DNA of 64,000 bases. Source: Nemania diffusa (Eukaryota; Ascomycota; Sordariomycetes; Xylariales; Xylariaceae). The notes under the pieces are model-generated. The model had not been told where the DNA came from. It was given only the letters and a program-made list of their open reading frames with translations, and did not search any database. A program made the translations under genes and the position numbers. The stretch covers positions 1,116,001-1,180,000 of the forward strand of contig JBBPUQ010000011.1 in NCBI GenBank assembly GCA_038501195.1. Reading direction: 5' to 3'. Each line of letters starts with the position of its first letter. Within the stretch, counting starts at the first letter, position 1. This document shows positions 1 to 12,763 of the stretch, in pieces.

Positions 1-1342
1 GCGACCACTGCGGGCCACGCTGCTGCCCTGCATCGATTCGAGCTCGGTTTCGAGTTGCTTGATCTGGGCATGTGTTTGTTCGAGATCCTTGTTGAGGCGG
101 TCTCGCTCGGCAATGAGTTTCTGCTCCCATTGCCGGAATCGGTGCTCTTCAATCTTCACTTGCTCGGTGAATCGCTTGCGAAGTGCCTCCTCCTCTTCCT
201 TGTACTTGGGGTTGTCCAACTTGCGAGGCCGTGCCTCACCGAATTTGCGCGTCTCCATCTGTTGAGCACGGTAAGCCTCGTAGTGCAGCTCCTCAGTAGT
301 ATGGATGAGATCGAGCATGTGGGTGCGGATCAGGATAGAGCGGAGCTTCTTGAAGTCGCAGTGATCCTCGTTCTCAACTTCGGCAACACCCCACGAGTAC
401 TGACGACCCTTGACAATGCGTCCATCGCTGGTCTTGACGTCCTTCTCAGAGCCGATGACAGCGAAGGGCATTGCGGCCATCAAGCTTCGGGCGTGTTGGG
501 CAGCAGCCTCATCGTCCTCCTCAATTGGAGGTTGGTAAATCTTGATGCTTTGTGACTCAATCACAGCCTGGATCTTTAAATGCAATGGGTCAGAAACAAA
601 GCAATTCTAAAAAGGTGGGATCGATAACATACTCTAGCCTTGAACTTGGCCAAATCAGCGGGACTCAGGGTATCGGCCTTGGCAATAACGGGAATCAGAT
701 TCACGCGAGAGCATAGTCTCTTCATAACCTCGATATCCAGGGGCTTTAGGGTATGGCCGGTGGGTCGAATAAAGTAGAGGCAGGCATGAACACGCAGGTC
801 AATCTTGTCCTGGCGGCGAGGCTGTTGCTCCTGGAGCATGTAAGATTCGTGCTGGTCGTCCAAAAACTCGATGATGGGCATCCAAGAGTCCTTGTTGTTA
901 ACGTAATCACCGAAGCCCGGGGTGTCGATGACGGTAAGTCGGACTACAAATCGGGGTTATGTTAAGCTAGTGATCGATGGTATATGGGAGCCGGAGTAGG
1001 CAATTAATTACCCTTAAAGAACTTCTCCTCCAACTCGGCCTTGGTTATCTCGATCTCTACGGTCTTATCCACTTGCTTCTGGTGGCGCTTCTTGTGGTCG
1101 GCGTAGTTCTTGATGGTAGTTGAGAAGAGAGTGTTGATAAAAGTCGTCTTTCCTAGGCCAGATTCACCAGCAACCTAAATTGATCGCCGAACATCAGTAA
1201 AGCACACGACATCGAAAACTGAGAACTATGAACACACCATGATGGTGAAGGCAGCACCCCTCTTAGCAACGATCTTGTGTCGCTGGTTGGGCAAATTGGC
1301 AATGCCAATTGGCGACGCGCTTTCGGCTGTGGCAGGAGGCAT
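1..1342 (-). CDS. cdc12: Septin Cdc12 / AspC-type (3' end cut by window edge)
   Basis: A GTP-binding septin that assembles into heteropolymers at septa and hyphal necks. I read four exons on the minus strand: 1342-1238, 1174-1012, 943-633 and 573-1, with introns of 63, 68 and 59 nt bounded by GT and AG. The start gives MPPATAES and then the Cdc12-typical NLPNQRHKIV before the G domain. Visible motifs are the P-loop GESGLGKT (residues 38-45), DTPG (G3), AKAD (G4) and the septin-unique element after the G domain. The C-terminal part is a heptad-like coiled coil rich in E, K, Q and R (FRQWEQKL onward). The frame is still open at base 1, so the last few residues and the stop lie outside. The NLPNQR start and TFINTLF after the P-loop favour Cdc12 over Cdc3, Cdc10 or Cdc11. 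Identity is family knowledge; the exon joins are my reading. Confidence 0.93.
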
Positions 1343-2030
1343 GTTGAAGATATGTGCAGGTATTCTCGACACAGGGCCCAAACCCGAATTGATGGAAGTG
1401 AGTGGATGGTGAACCTCTTAAAGGGCAAAAGCAGGCGAGAGAGAGAGGTTTGTGGCGTAGGTGAAACGTGTGGTGGGAGTTAGCTGGTGCAAGCTTTCAA
1501 GAACTTGAGGAATGCCGGTGAAGATAGAGCCCGAACGGTGTCGTGTCGATGGGGTCAGGGTCAAGTGCTTTTAGGCGGCTCATGCTTCAGGGGAAAGCCT
1601 TCCCAATCTTCGTGCTGTCCAGCAAATTTCCTGCACACAGCAGCTAGAGTCGACAGGGGTCTCAGAGCGTAACGCAATTGAGGATGGTGCCAACAGGCCA
1701 GTACCTAGTGGCCCCCCTTTCCTCAGTACTGATTATGGTTTTGGAGCTTTGAAACACGAAGAGCTTTGGCCACCTTCCACTCCCAGTCATCCAGATTCTC
1801 TAGATAGGTACCTATGTACACTAAACGTCAATGTGGAGCCTGGGGTCGATCGGCATCTACCAAGGACAAGTTTTGATTGGCTATAAAGGTCCATAGGGAA
1901 CTTCCACCCAGAAAGCCATCAAGTTCTTATCACCGATAAGAGACCAAAAAAGTTCCGCTCCAGGGCGCAAAGATTCTGGGAGACAGACAACTTTACGAGA
2001 GCTTGTTTAATAGGATGGGCATATAACACG
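1343..2030. promoter_or_regulatory. Shared divergent promoter region of cdc12 and pwp2
   Basis: This 688-bp stretch separates the start codons of two genes transcribed away from each other, so it must hold both promoters and both 5' leaders. I see no convincing further coding exon. No single core-promoter motif stands out. The region is of ordinary base composition and not RIP-like. Confidence 0.6.
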
Positions 2031-4863
2031 ATGAAGACAGATTTTAAGGTAAGCCGAATTCACCTCTCTTAAGTAGTCCATGAATTGCTAACACCACCGA
2101 TTTTCAGTTTTCCAACTTGCTTGGAACCGTCTATTGCCAAGGGAACCTGCTGTTCAGTCCGGATGGAACCTGCCTCTTCTCCCCAGTTGGGAATAGGGTC
2201 ACCGTATTCAACCTTGTCGAGTGAGTTTGCCTCCCTCTGGGTATCCCCATACGTATGCATACGGTGCATAGAGACTAAAGTGGCCCTCTACTTCTACTAG
2301 GAACAAGTCGCATACGCTCCCGTTCGCACACCGGAAGAACATCTCGAGAATCGGCTTGACGCCGCGGGGTAATCTGTTGCTATCCGTCGACGAAGATGGC
2401 CACGCCATTTTAACGAACGTCCCACGTCGGATATCTCTATATCACTTCTCCTTCCGGTCACCCGTCAATGCACTAGCCTTCTCCCCTTCGGGCCGTCATT
2501 TTGCTGTCGGACTCGGTCGTAGGACTGAAGTCTGGCAAGTCCCTTCGACGCCCGATTCGAGCGCCGAGGGCGAGCTAGAGTTTGCGCCTTTTGTGCGCCA
2601 TCATACTCATATGGGCCATTTTGACGATGTCCGGCACATAGAATGGTCCAACGACTCCAGATTTTTCCTAACAGCCTCCAAGGACCTGACCGTTCGGATA
2701 TGGAGCCTGAATGCCGAGGATGGATTCACGCCGACCGTCTTGTCGGGTCACAAGCAGGCCATCGTTGGAGCCTGGTTTTCGAAGGACCAAGAAACTATAT
2801 ATACCGTTAGTAAGGACGGCGCAGTCTTCGATTGGCAGTATACTAGGCATCCCGATGCGCCGCGTCCTGACGAGGATGAGGAGATGGAAGATGCTAATGA
2901 TGATATGCGCTGGCGGATTGTGCACCGGCACTATTTCATGCAAAACAATGCCCACGTCAGATGCGCCTCTTTTCACCCTGACACAAATTTACTAGTTACG
3001 GGGTTTTCCAACGGCGTATTCGGGTTATACGAAATGCCCGACTTCAATCCCATTCACACACTGAGCATATCTCAGAACGAAATCGATTTTGTCACGATCA
3101 ACAACAGTGGTGAATGGCTAGCTTTTGGAGCATCCAAGCTGGGTCAACTTTTAGTATGGGAATGGCAATCAGAGTCATATATCCTTAAACAACAAGGTCA
3201 TTTTGACTCTATGAACTCGCTCACCTACTCTCCAGATGGAAAACGTATTATTACCACTGCCGATGACGGCAAAATCAAAGTATGGGACGTGGATTCTGGT
3301 TTTTGCATTGTCACGTTTACCGAGCATACGAGTGGTGTCACGGCATGCGAATTCGCAAAAAAAGGCAACGTACTATTCACGTCGAGCTTAGATGGCTCAA
3401 TCAGGGCGTGGGATCTTATAAGATTTCGAAACTTCCGGACGTTTACGGCACCGACAAGACTCTCGTTTTCTTGTATGGCAGTGGATCCAAGTGGAGAAGT
3501 TGTTGCAGCAGGCTCCCTAGACTCCTTTGATATTCATATATGGTCAGTTCAGACTGGCCAATTGCTCGATCAGTTAGCAGGACACGAGGGGCCCATCTCT
3601 TCATTGGCTTTCGCCCCCAACGGCGGCTTATTAGTTAGCGGCAGCTGGGACCGTACGGCTCGGTTGTGGTCCATTTTTGGCCGCACACAGACGAGCGAGC
3701 CTCTGCAACTTCAAGCGGACGTACTAGACGTTGCCATTCGACCTGACTCGGAGCAACTCGCTGTCTCAACTCTAGATGGCCAATTGACTTTCTGGTCTAT
3801 GTCGGAGGCGGAACAGGTGTCTGGACTTGATGGCCGGCGAGATGTCTCTGGTGGTCGAAAAGTGACCGATCGTAGAACTGCCGCAAACGTCTCCGGAACG
3901 AAGAGTTTTGGTACCATAAGATACAGCACAGACGGTAGCTGTTTATTGGCGGGTGGGAGCAGCAAATACATTTGCCTATATTCCGTCAGCACTATGGTGC
4001 TACTGAAAAAATTCACTGTCAGCGTCAACCTTTCGTTATCCGGGACGCAGGAGTTCCTTAACAGCAAGCTCCTCACAGAAGCCGGCCCTGAGGGCTTGCT
4101 CGACGACGAAGGAGACTCAGATCGGGACGGACGGCCGGATAACTCTCTTCCCGGGTCGAAGCGGGGCGGTGATCCTTCGGCTAGAAAGAAGTTACCAGAC
4201 GTCAAAGTAACTGGTGTTGCATTCTCACCTGCTGGTACATCTTTCTGCGCCGCTTCAACCGAAGGCCTTCTTATTTACAGCCTTGATAACGAGCTCCAGT
4301 TTGATCCCTTCGACTTGAACATGGAGATAACACCCGCTTCTACACTTTCAGTTCTCGAGAACGAAAAGGATTATCTCAAGGCCATTGTTATGGCATTTCG
4401 ACTGAACGAAGCTGGTCTAATAAAAAGAGTATTCCAAGCTATACCGTACCCCGATATACCGCTAGTCGTTGAGCAATTTCCAACTGTTTATGTGGCAAGG
4501 CTCTTACGATTTGTGGCTGCCCAGACGGAAGAATCACCGCACATTGAATTCTGTATGCTCTGGATCAAGGCTTTGGTGGACAAACATGGCCCCTGGTTAA
4601 CAGCAAATCGAGGCAAGGTCGATGTTGAACTCCGAATAGTTGCGAGAGCTATTGCTCGTATGCAAAATGAGATCAGACGCTTGGCAGACGAAAATGTTTA
4701 CATGGTTGATTATCTGCTTGGACAAGCTGATACCAGATCTACTGAAAAGCATAACCAATTTCTCACAAGTGGGGTTGATGAGCCAACAAAGATGCTGACG
4801 ATGAATGAAGACGTCAGCGGGTCACAGGGCGATTCCGAGGGCGATTGGATAGGTCTAGATTGA
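2031..4863 (+). CDS. pwp2: Pwp2/Utp1, WD40 protein of the U3 snoRNP (small-subunit processome)
   Basis: A nucleolar WD40 scaffold of the UTP-B subcomplex needed for early 18S pre-rRNA processing. Exons are 2031-2048, 2108-2220 and 2301-4863. Both introns (59 and 80 nt) have clear GT/AG ends, and the first exon codes for only six residues (MKTDFK). The joined protein is 897 residues, the usual Pwp2 length. It shows two runs of WD repeats with endings such as VRIWSL, IKVWDV, IRAWDL and ARLWSI, and an acidic insert near EDEEMEDANDD. The C-terminal part (about the last 200 residues, from LKAIVMAFRLNE) is the all-helical Utp12-type domain. The start was chosen because the short exon 1 gives the conserved N-terminus leading into FSNLLGTVY. 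Housekeeping gene, intact. Confidence 0.95.
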
Positions 4864-6714
4864 AGATTTGTTCCATCTTAGGATACTCCAGGCGGCTCGA
4901 TCTAATGTCCATGGCAGACGTATTCTTATCGGTTGAATAAGACACGCCGCCGACTCGGAATTGGGAATCGCTAGGCGAAGCGAATCACTCCAGGCAAAGC
5001 CAACTAATCAAGGATTAGACAGCACAAGCCCCCATCAACAGGTTAAAATCTGTCATATGCAGCGAGGGACGACCTAATTATCAGTCATTTTGTCAAGCTA
5101 TGGCAGACGCAAACCAAACAAGCTTACTTATATCAACCTAATAGCCCACCTGTACGCAGTAAGTACAACTGGAGCTGGCAAGTGTGGGTACTAAGTAAAT
5201 GCCTCCTATATGAGCTAAGCTACCCGGCAGAGGCTAATCGGGGCTGTGCACATAACGTCGCAATAGAACAAACTGCATCACAGCGATGCAAGAATGGGCC
5301 CAAAATGTAAATATTCTGGTCTAGCAAGTGTATATAGTAAGAATTTTACGCAAAAGATTTATTAATTTTATCACTATGAGCTGTCAAAATTAAAGTGAGA
5401 CGAAGGCCGCACAAGGCTTATGCATAGCTATTATCTAACGTGTTTATTAAGGTCCCCTTGCATTACATACTTACAGTTTACCAACGACTATTCATTAACT
5501 GTTAGATTTTGTTGGAGACAACACCGTTTCTTGCATTCTAGCGCAATCAGCGAATGGTATTGACTTGCTTGCAGATAAATATTTGCCGCACCAAGTTACT
5601 TAGGGTAACCCGTTAGTCATAATATGTAAATAGTAAAAGGATATAGGATGTATATAAAGCAGGCTGTATCTGGCCGGGCGTTTTAGGTTCCCGGAGAAGC
5701 CCTTCCTTTAAAAATACCTCAGTGTCTTACAACATGCCCTCCAGCGTAGTCGAAACGGTACTGCCACTCATCGATCTAAGAGGATTTGTCCCAGCATATC
5801 AATTCATTAGTAGCTGGGAGCCGGCGTTCATCATTACGATGGTAGGGTTCGTCTAGGCCTCGAACAAGATGTTCTAGCAAGTCTTTTACTTTATCTATAC
5901 AAGAAGCAGCAATAGAACATATACCCATCGGATAACCTGGCTTTTTTAACAGTCGAATACCTCCAATTCCTAGTCGCCAATAGCTGTCGGAAGATGTCGG
6001 CGAGCCTAAGCCTTTCACATCCCCCGACGATTCGCTTTTATATCTCAACTTCTCTCACTAAGAGGGAACAGTAGTAGCAAGTCTGCTACCAAGCCAAGAT
6101 TAGATTCTATTTTTTCCTTTTAACCTCAGAGCTACCAACTCATAAGCATCTTTTGACAACAGCGCAATTTATCCCAGCTGTAGGGGTTCACAGGTTTTGG
6201 TAGGAAGGCTAGTACTTTCAAAGTATGCTCTTTTTTTTTCAGCTTGAGAGGAACCCTCAAGTTGCAGATCCGGGAGCAAAGGGAAAGTTAGGTAGAGTGA
6301 TACGCGTACACAACTACACGTGCACTCACTCCAGGGTAGAAATTAAGGTTTCGGGTCGGTCCCTTATGCAAACGGAAGCCCGAAGGAACATATTTGAATA
6401 CTAACATACACGACCAACGGCTCTTGAAATACAGCTAGTCGCGACCATTTTGAACTCATCAAGGTTACACTCAACCTTGAAGCCTAGGACATTTGGTAGA
6501 TGGAATATCGATAACTTTCTAATACTAAGAAGCTGCATGTAAGTTAGACTGCATACACAAAGCGGCCATTCTCCCTATCGTGTTACTCTTAATGGACACT
6601 GAGTGGCTGGTTCTGCTCACAATGTCCTCTCATTATTCCCCGCTATCCGTAATCCTAACTAAATTATCCTAGTTGAATACCCTCGTCATCGCGCTCAAGC
6701 CCAAGTACATCATC
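4864..6714. other. Gene-poor intergenic stretch before the copia element
   Basis: No reading frame here looks coding on either strand: the longest open stretches are short, lack family motifs and have no codon bias. The DNA is moderately AT-rich but not RIP-saturated. The first hundred bases presumably hold the pwp2 3' UTR. I see no RNA gene and no paired repeats. Confidence 0.5.
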
Positions 6715-6882
6715 ATGGCTGCGGTTGAACAAATACTCTCTAATCATACCAACACCACCATCTTTCCCACTGGATATCACGTACTACGCACCACCGTATT
6801 AGACATCTTTGTCATGGCATTTGGAATGTGGGCGATCATAGGTCTGGTGTCCGCAATGTTGCGTTGCTGTCGTATAAAATAG
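6715..6882 (+). CDS. Possible 55-residue single-pass membrane microprotein (doubtful)
   Basis: The ATG at 6715 has a fair context (ATCATCATGGCT) and opens a 55-codon frame. The product starts MAAVEQILSNHTNTTIF, which has two N-glycosylation-like sites. It then has one hydrophobic span of about 20 residues (around LDIFVMAFGMWAIIGLVSA) followed by CCRIK, a basic cysteine-bearing tail. The topology is coherent, but the frame is short and I recognise no family. It ends 48 bp before the left LTR of the retrotransposon. It may be chance or the remnant of a gene broken upstream. Confidence 0.15.
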   Translation: MAAVEQILSNHTNTTIFPTGYHVLRTTVLDIFVMAFGMWAIIGLVSAMLRCCRIK

Positions 6883-6925
6883 GGGACTATTACACCCGCC
6901 CCGTGGAACTGGGGATAGGTGATGG

Positions 6926-6930
6926 ATAGT
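6926..6930. repeat. Target-site duplication ATAGT, left
   Basis: ATAGT directly precedes the TGTTA start of the left LTR and recurs exactly after the TAACA end of the right LTR (12759-12763). Five bases is the usual duplication size for LTR elements. Confidence 0.9.
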
Positions 6931-7133
6931 TGTTAAATATATAAGGGGTAAATTAAGCCCTGTATTTTGGGTGCTAGAAGGCTCTAACCAGAAGGGGGTA
7001 CCTTCTGTTTCAGGGGGTTCCATTTATATACTTATTTTATATACTAGAGAAAAATCTCTCAAAACAGCAGTAACACACAACAACAATAATAACACTAATT
7101 AATTCAATTAATTTAAAAAGTTTATTTTTAACA
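6931..7133 (+). repeat. Left (5') LTR of the copia element
   Basis: 203 bp beginning TGTTAAATATATAAG and ending TAACA, paired with 12556-12758. The outer 160 bp keep much GC (for example GGGTGCTAGAAGGCTC). The inner 40 bp are RIP-converted. Confidence 0.88.
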
Positions 7134-10100
7134 ATTAAAAGTTTTATATGCTTTTTAAGTTTAAAATTAAAGCTATTTATAATAAAATAATAGCTTAATC
7201 AATTAAATAAAATAGTTAATAACAATTTTACTTTTTTTGCTAAGCAAAAAAACTTTTACTAATAAAATAAAAAGTTTTTAGCGAAAATATTACAACTAAA
7301 AATTAGAAAGTTTATTTAGTACGAAAATAAAACTTTTTAAATTACGAAATTTTTAAAACTTAACTTTGCTAATTATTTTTATAACTTTATAAATCGATTT
7401 AAATTAATATAAGAAGCTTTATTTACAATTTTACAAATAAAAAAAAACAATAATAAATTTGCTACAAAAATTATAAATTTTACAATCGAAAAAAAAACAG
7501 CTTTTAATATTAACTAAAATATTTATACTTATATAAACAAAAAATATAACAAATATTGCTGTTAAATAAAAAAACTGCAAAAGTAAATAACTTTTACTAT
7601 TTTTTAAAAATATAAATGTACTATTATAAAAAATAAAAAATTTATTAATTAATAATATGACTTTTTACAAAAAATAAAAAGCTATATAGTACTTTTTTTT
7701 TAAACTAATTTACAAAAAAAGTATATAATTTTAGTAAAAAAGCTTTTTAACAAAATATTTAAAAATTTATTAGTTTAAACTTTTTTTTAAATAAATGTAA
7801 TAAATAAAACTATTAAATATAGCAACTTTAATTTTAAAAATATTTATTTTATAATAATCAACTTAAAAAAAGCTTTTTTAATAATTTTATTTAAATAAAT
7901 AATTGTTTTAATAGTTAGTTATATAAAAATTATATAAAACAAAAAAATAATACACAAAGAAATTAAAACAAAGTTTTAAAAATATACATTTTGTTAAAAG
8001 CTTTTATTAAAAGCTAAAAAAGTAGTAAAAAGCTTTTTTGCTGCTATTTTTAGTAATAAAAAGCTAAAAAAAAATTTAAACAAAGCTTTTAACAAAACTA
8101 AAGAACTTTAAAATAAAAAAAAACTTCGAAAAAAAAATCGAACAAACTTAGCAGTTTAAAAAAAAAAAAACAAATTATTAACGTTTCAAAAAAAGCTACA
8201 ATTAAATATTAACTTTTAAAATAGCTTTTTTTATATAATATATAAAATAAATTATTACTTTTAATAGTTATACTAATATTTTTTTTTTAAAATAGCTTTT
8301 AATAACTAGTTTATAAATTTAAAAGTTAAAACTTTAGTTAAAAAAAACTTTAAAAAAAACTTAAAACTAACAAAAAAAATTAAAATTAAAAAATAAAAAG
8401 CTAGCAAAAAAAAAACAAACGAAACTTTTTAACTAACTAAAAAAACAGTAAAAATTACATTTATATATTTTGTTTATAATAATAAAACAGTTTATTTGTT
8501 AAAAAATTCAACTATTTTAAATTTAAGTATTAATATATACATATTTAACGAAATAAATTGATTTTATAACGTTTAAGCTGCTAACTCAAAAGATTATATA
8601 TATGCTAAAAACTTTATTTTTTTAATTTTAGCTTACAAAAATATAAATATTAAGTTTTAAAAATCAAAAAAATCAGAAATAATAAAACTATATAATATAG
8701 CTTACATTAAAAAAATCGCTATTAATTTAATATTTCTAAAAGTACTAAATAAACAAAAAATTTAGTAAAATAACAAATTTACAAACAATATTTTATATTA
8801 ATTTAATAGTTTAATTTTTTATAAACTTTAAAACTGATTTAACTAGTTTATAATTGAATACTTATTTTTATTGATTAATTGCAGTATTTTTTACACAAAA
8901 AAAAATCTTATAACTTTGTATATAAAAAAAAGTGCTTTAAAAAAAGATCTAATTAAATAGCATTTATAATTAAAGCACTTTAGTACTAAACTTTTAAACT
9001 ATTTAATAAATCAAGTTTTTAAAGTTAAAATTAAAAAATTATTAAATAATTAAATTAAAACTAAGAACTGCAAAAAATATACAAAAAGAAAAATTATAAA
9101 ATAAATTAACAGATTTTTTAAAAAAATATTTACAAAAACAAAAAAAAAAATTGCTATTAATTTTTACACTTTTACAAAAAGCTATAAAAGTTTTATAAAC
9201 TTTATACTTATTACAAACTAATTTTTAAATATTTATTTTAATTACTACTTTAAAAATCGATTTTATTATTATATTTAAAAAGTATTATTATATTTTTTAA
9301 ATTAAATCAAAACATATTAGCAACTAAAAATAGCTATAATAAAAACAAACAAAAAAATTGTTAAAAATTTAGTTTTTAAAAAGTAGCTTTAAAAAAATTA
9401 TAACATATAAATAGAACTTTTTATACTATATATATAAATATAAAATAAAAGCGCTAAATATATTAAACAATTTATTAAAAAAAAAGCTAAAACTATAAAA
9501 ACAAATATAAAACTGCTTTAATACTTATAGTTTAAAATTGTTAAAACAGCGATTTATTTTTATAATTAAATACTTAAATAGCTTTTAAACTAAAAATTTT
9601 TTTATAAACGTTTTTACTTTTTTGCTATATTAAAAAACAAAATAATAAATAATTACAAGTTTTATTTAATATACTTAAAAATATTTAGTTATAAAGTATA
9701 TATAATAACTATATAAATTAAAAAAAAGCAGAAAAAAAATTAAAAGTTTAATTTTAAAACTTTTATAAACTTTTTTATTAGTTATAATTTTTTTAATATA
9801 TATTATATTTAATATTTTTAAATTAATAAAATTATAAAAACTAAAAATGTTATTTTTAACAAAAAAGCTACTTTTAATAGCAATATAAACTTTTTAAAAA
9901 ATAATTTTTTAAATATAAACTTAAGCGTTATAAAAAACTTACTACAAAACGTTTAAATAAAAAAACCTTTCGATTTAATTATTAAAAAATTATATAAAAA
10001 AACAAAAAAAACTATATTTTTGTTAATAAATACTAACTTAAAAAACATACTTATAAAAAAAATAAAAAAAAAAAAACAAAATTTAAAAATATTTAAAATA

Positions 10101-11072
10101 GTAATTAAAAAATTTAATTATTTTTTGTTAAACTTATTACAAAAATTTTATTTTATTTTTTTATATAAAATAATATTACAAGCTATTTTTTATATTTTTA
10201 TTAAACTAACTAATTAAAAAATTAATTTTTTTAAAAACTTAGTAAATTAAAAACCTGATTTTTATATTAAAATAATATTTTATAAAAGCTGTTAAAAAGC
10301 TATATTTAATTTTAAACACTTAAATATTGCAATAAAAACATATAATAAATTAATTATAAAAGCTACAAAAGTTAAACTGATAAAACATTTTTATTGCTGT
10401 TTTAAAAAAAATCAAAATAACAAAAAAAAAGCAGCTAACTTATTAAAAAAGCTAATAACAAAGCTAAAAAAAAAATTACTAATTAATTAAAAAAACTTAT
10501 TATTACTGCTACAATTTTACAAAAATTTAAAAATATATTTAATAAAAAACTTATTTATTAAAATAAAAAAAGCTTATTTAACTAGTTATAAAAAAATAAA
10601 GTTTTAAATAAAAATTAATTTTATTAAAACAAAAAAAAAGCTTTTTTTTAACTATATATAAATTTATATATATAAATTTAACAAAAAAAAAGATTTTTAA
10701 AAATATAAAATAAAACTAGTAGTTTATAAAAATTAACAGCTTTTTAACAAACAAAAAAAAATTTATACTTTTATTTTAACTAAAAAATCTTTTAAAATTT
10801 TAATAGCTATTATAATTAAATTTAATTTTAAACTTAAATAATATAATATTATAAATACTTTTGTAAATATTAAATTAAATAAAAAAATTTATATAAAAAT
10901 GTTTTTAAGTTATAAAAAGTTTTTAATAGTTTTATAGCTTTTTAAAATATTATATAATTTATAAAAGTTATTGCTTTTATAACAAAAAAAACTAATAAAC
11001 TTATTAAAAAAAATAAAATTTTTGTTAATTTTTTATAAATTTTACTATTATATTAAAAACAATATTTTAATT

Positions 11073-11102
11073 TTTATTTATATTAACAATATAGTTATTA
11101 CT
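11073..11102 (+). pseudogene. Ghost of copia reverse-transcriptase active-site box
   Basis: In one plus-strand frame this stretch reads FIYINNIVIT. That is what G-to-A RIP changes would make of the conserved copia box Y-V-D-D-I-V-I-T, with both aspartates turned to asparagine. The neighbouring frame is broken by stops. This locates and orients the dead pol gene; it is not a functional gene. Confidence 0.65.
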
Positions 11103-12555
11103 TACAAAAAAAGCTAAAAAAAAGTAGCTTTAACTATTATATAGTTTTTTTAAAAAAAATATTAAATAATTAATAATAATAATTTATAGTAATTTTTAAG
11201 TATAAAAGTAATAAAAAACTGCAAAAAATGTTTATTATAGCTTTTATAAGTTTTTTATATTAAAAAAATTAACAAATTAAATAAACTTATTATTAAATCG
11301 AAAATTTTTATATAAATATAAAAATATTTACTTTATAGCAAAATTACAAGCTAAGCTTTAATATATTTTTATTAAAAAAAAATCGGATCAATTTTATATA
11401 TTACTATAATAACTTAATTTAATATTGCTTTTATAGTTTTAAAGCTAATTTAATTTAACTTAAATTTAAATTTTAAATATTACGTTATTATTAATAAAGT
11501 AATTTTTTATTTATATAAAACAAAGTATTATACTTTTTAATATAAAACAAAAAACAACTTTGTAATAATTAGCAACTTTTTTTTTGCTAATAATACTTTA
11601 AATTATAAAAGTTTATAAGCTTATATAATAATTTTATTTAAAAATATAATAGAATAAAAAGCTACAAAATAAAATATTGTTATTATTTTAACAATTGAAA
11701 CAAAGCTTTTAATACTATTGCAAACTTTAAAAAAAAGCTTATTTATAAGCCGACTTTTTAAAAAATTAAACTTTAAACTAAAAAAAAGCTATATAATAAT
11801 TAAATGTAATAATTAATAAACAATAAAACTAATAAACAAAAAAATAGCAGTTTTAAAAATTAAACTAAAATATATTAATATATACAATTATTAATTAAAG
11901 CAAAAAGTTTAACAAAAATATTTATAAATTAAATATATACTTATAAACAAAATAATTATAAACAAATTTATAAAAAGCTTTATAAAAAAAAAATAAAAAA
12001 GCTTTTTAAAACAACTTAATTTAATCGATATAAAAAAAAGATTATAAATAAAACAAATAAAAAAAATTATTAACAAAAATTTAAAAGCTTTAAAAAAAAA
12101 CTTTAAAAAAAAAAAGTTAACAAACTATTAACTTAAAACTAGTTTATAGCTTTTAAATCGATTTTAATGCTTTTAAAAAACAATTTTATAATTTTTAAAT
12201 TAATTAATATAAACTAGAACTAATATATAACTTTTAAATCAATTAAAAACGCAATAAAAAGTTAAAAAAATAATATATACTTTATTATACTGCTTATTTA
12301 TTTAGATATATATACTTATTATTTTGCTGTGTTATTAAATTGTTTTAAATTATTTAAAATGTTTAAAAACGTAATAAAAAATTAACAAAAAAAGTTAATA
12401 CATTTTTAAACTGTTTACTTGTTTAAATATTAACTAGTTTTTTTGCTGCTTTATTATTAACACTTTTAAAACGATTACTAGATTAAATTGCAGCTTATTT
12501 TAGGCTTTTTATATTAATTAAAGCAATACTTTAGAAGCTTAGTTCTGCAAAGATA

Positions 12556-12758
12556 TATTAAATATATAAAAAGTAAATTAAACTTTGTATTTTAGGTGCT
12601 AAAAAGCTCTAACTAAAAGGGAGTACTTTCTGTTTTAGGGGGTTCTACCTATGTACCTATTTTATATGCTAGAAAAAAATCTCTCAGAACAGCGGTGACA
12701 CACAACAACAATAATGACACCAATCAATTCAATCAATCCAGAAGGCTTATTTCTAACA
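12556..12758 (+). repeat. Right (3') LTR of the copia element
   Basis: 203 bp, beginning TATTAAATATATAA (the first G of TGTTA is converted to A) and ending TAACA. It aligns without gaps to 6931-7133; the inner 40 bp are the more mutated here and the outer part is nearly clean. Confidence 0.88.
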
Positions 12759-12763
12759 ATAGT
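12759..12763. repeat. Target-site duplication ATAGT, right
   Basis: Exact copy of 6926-6930, directly after the right LTR. Confidence 0.9.

Larger units (their letters stand above)
6931..12758 (+). mobile_element. RIP-degraded Ty1/copia-type LTR retrotransposon (5.8 kb)
   Basis: A complete element of 5828 bp is defined by two 203-bp direct LTRs, TGTTA...TAACA ends and the perfect 5-bp target duplication ATAGT. The interior is almost wholly A and T, with no usable frame; runs of A dominate the plus strand. The LTRs differ mainly by G/A and C/T changes, the expected trace of RIP, and the mutations thin out toward the outer ends, where GC survives. A ghost of the reverse-transcriptase box is readable at 11073-11102 on the plus strand near the 3' end, which supports a copia order (integrase before reverse transcriptase) and plus orientation. 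Superfamily assignment is inference from that ghost and the short LTRs. The element is dead. Confidence 0.88.

Noticed and set aside
10020..10217. 65-codon open frame inside the copia element
   Set aside because: Composition is almost only K, N, I, L, F and Y, as in any open stretch of AT-only DNA. It is part of the RIP-mutated interior, not a gene.
7134..12555. AT-rich block as mitochondrial DNA insertion or centromere core
   Set aside because: It is exactly framed by matched LTRs and a target duplication, has a retroelement ghost inside, and carries no mitochondrial gene.
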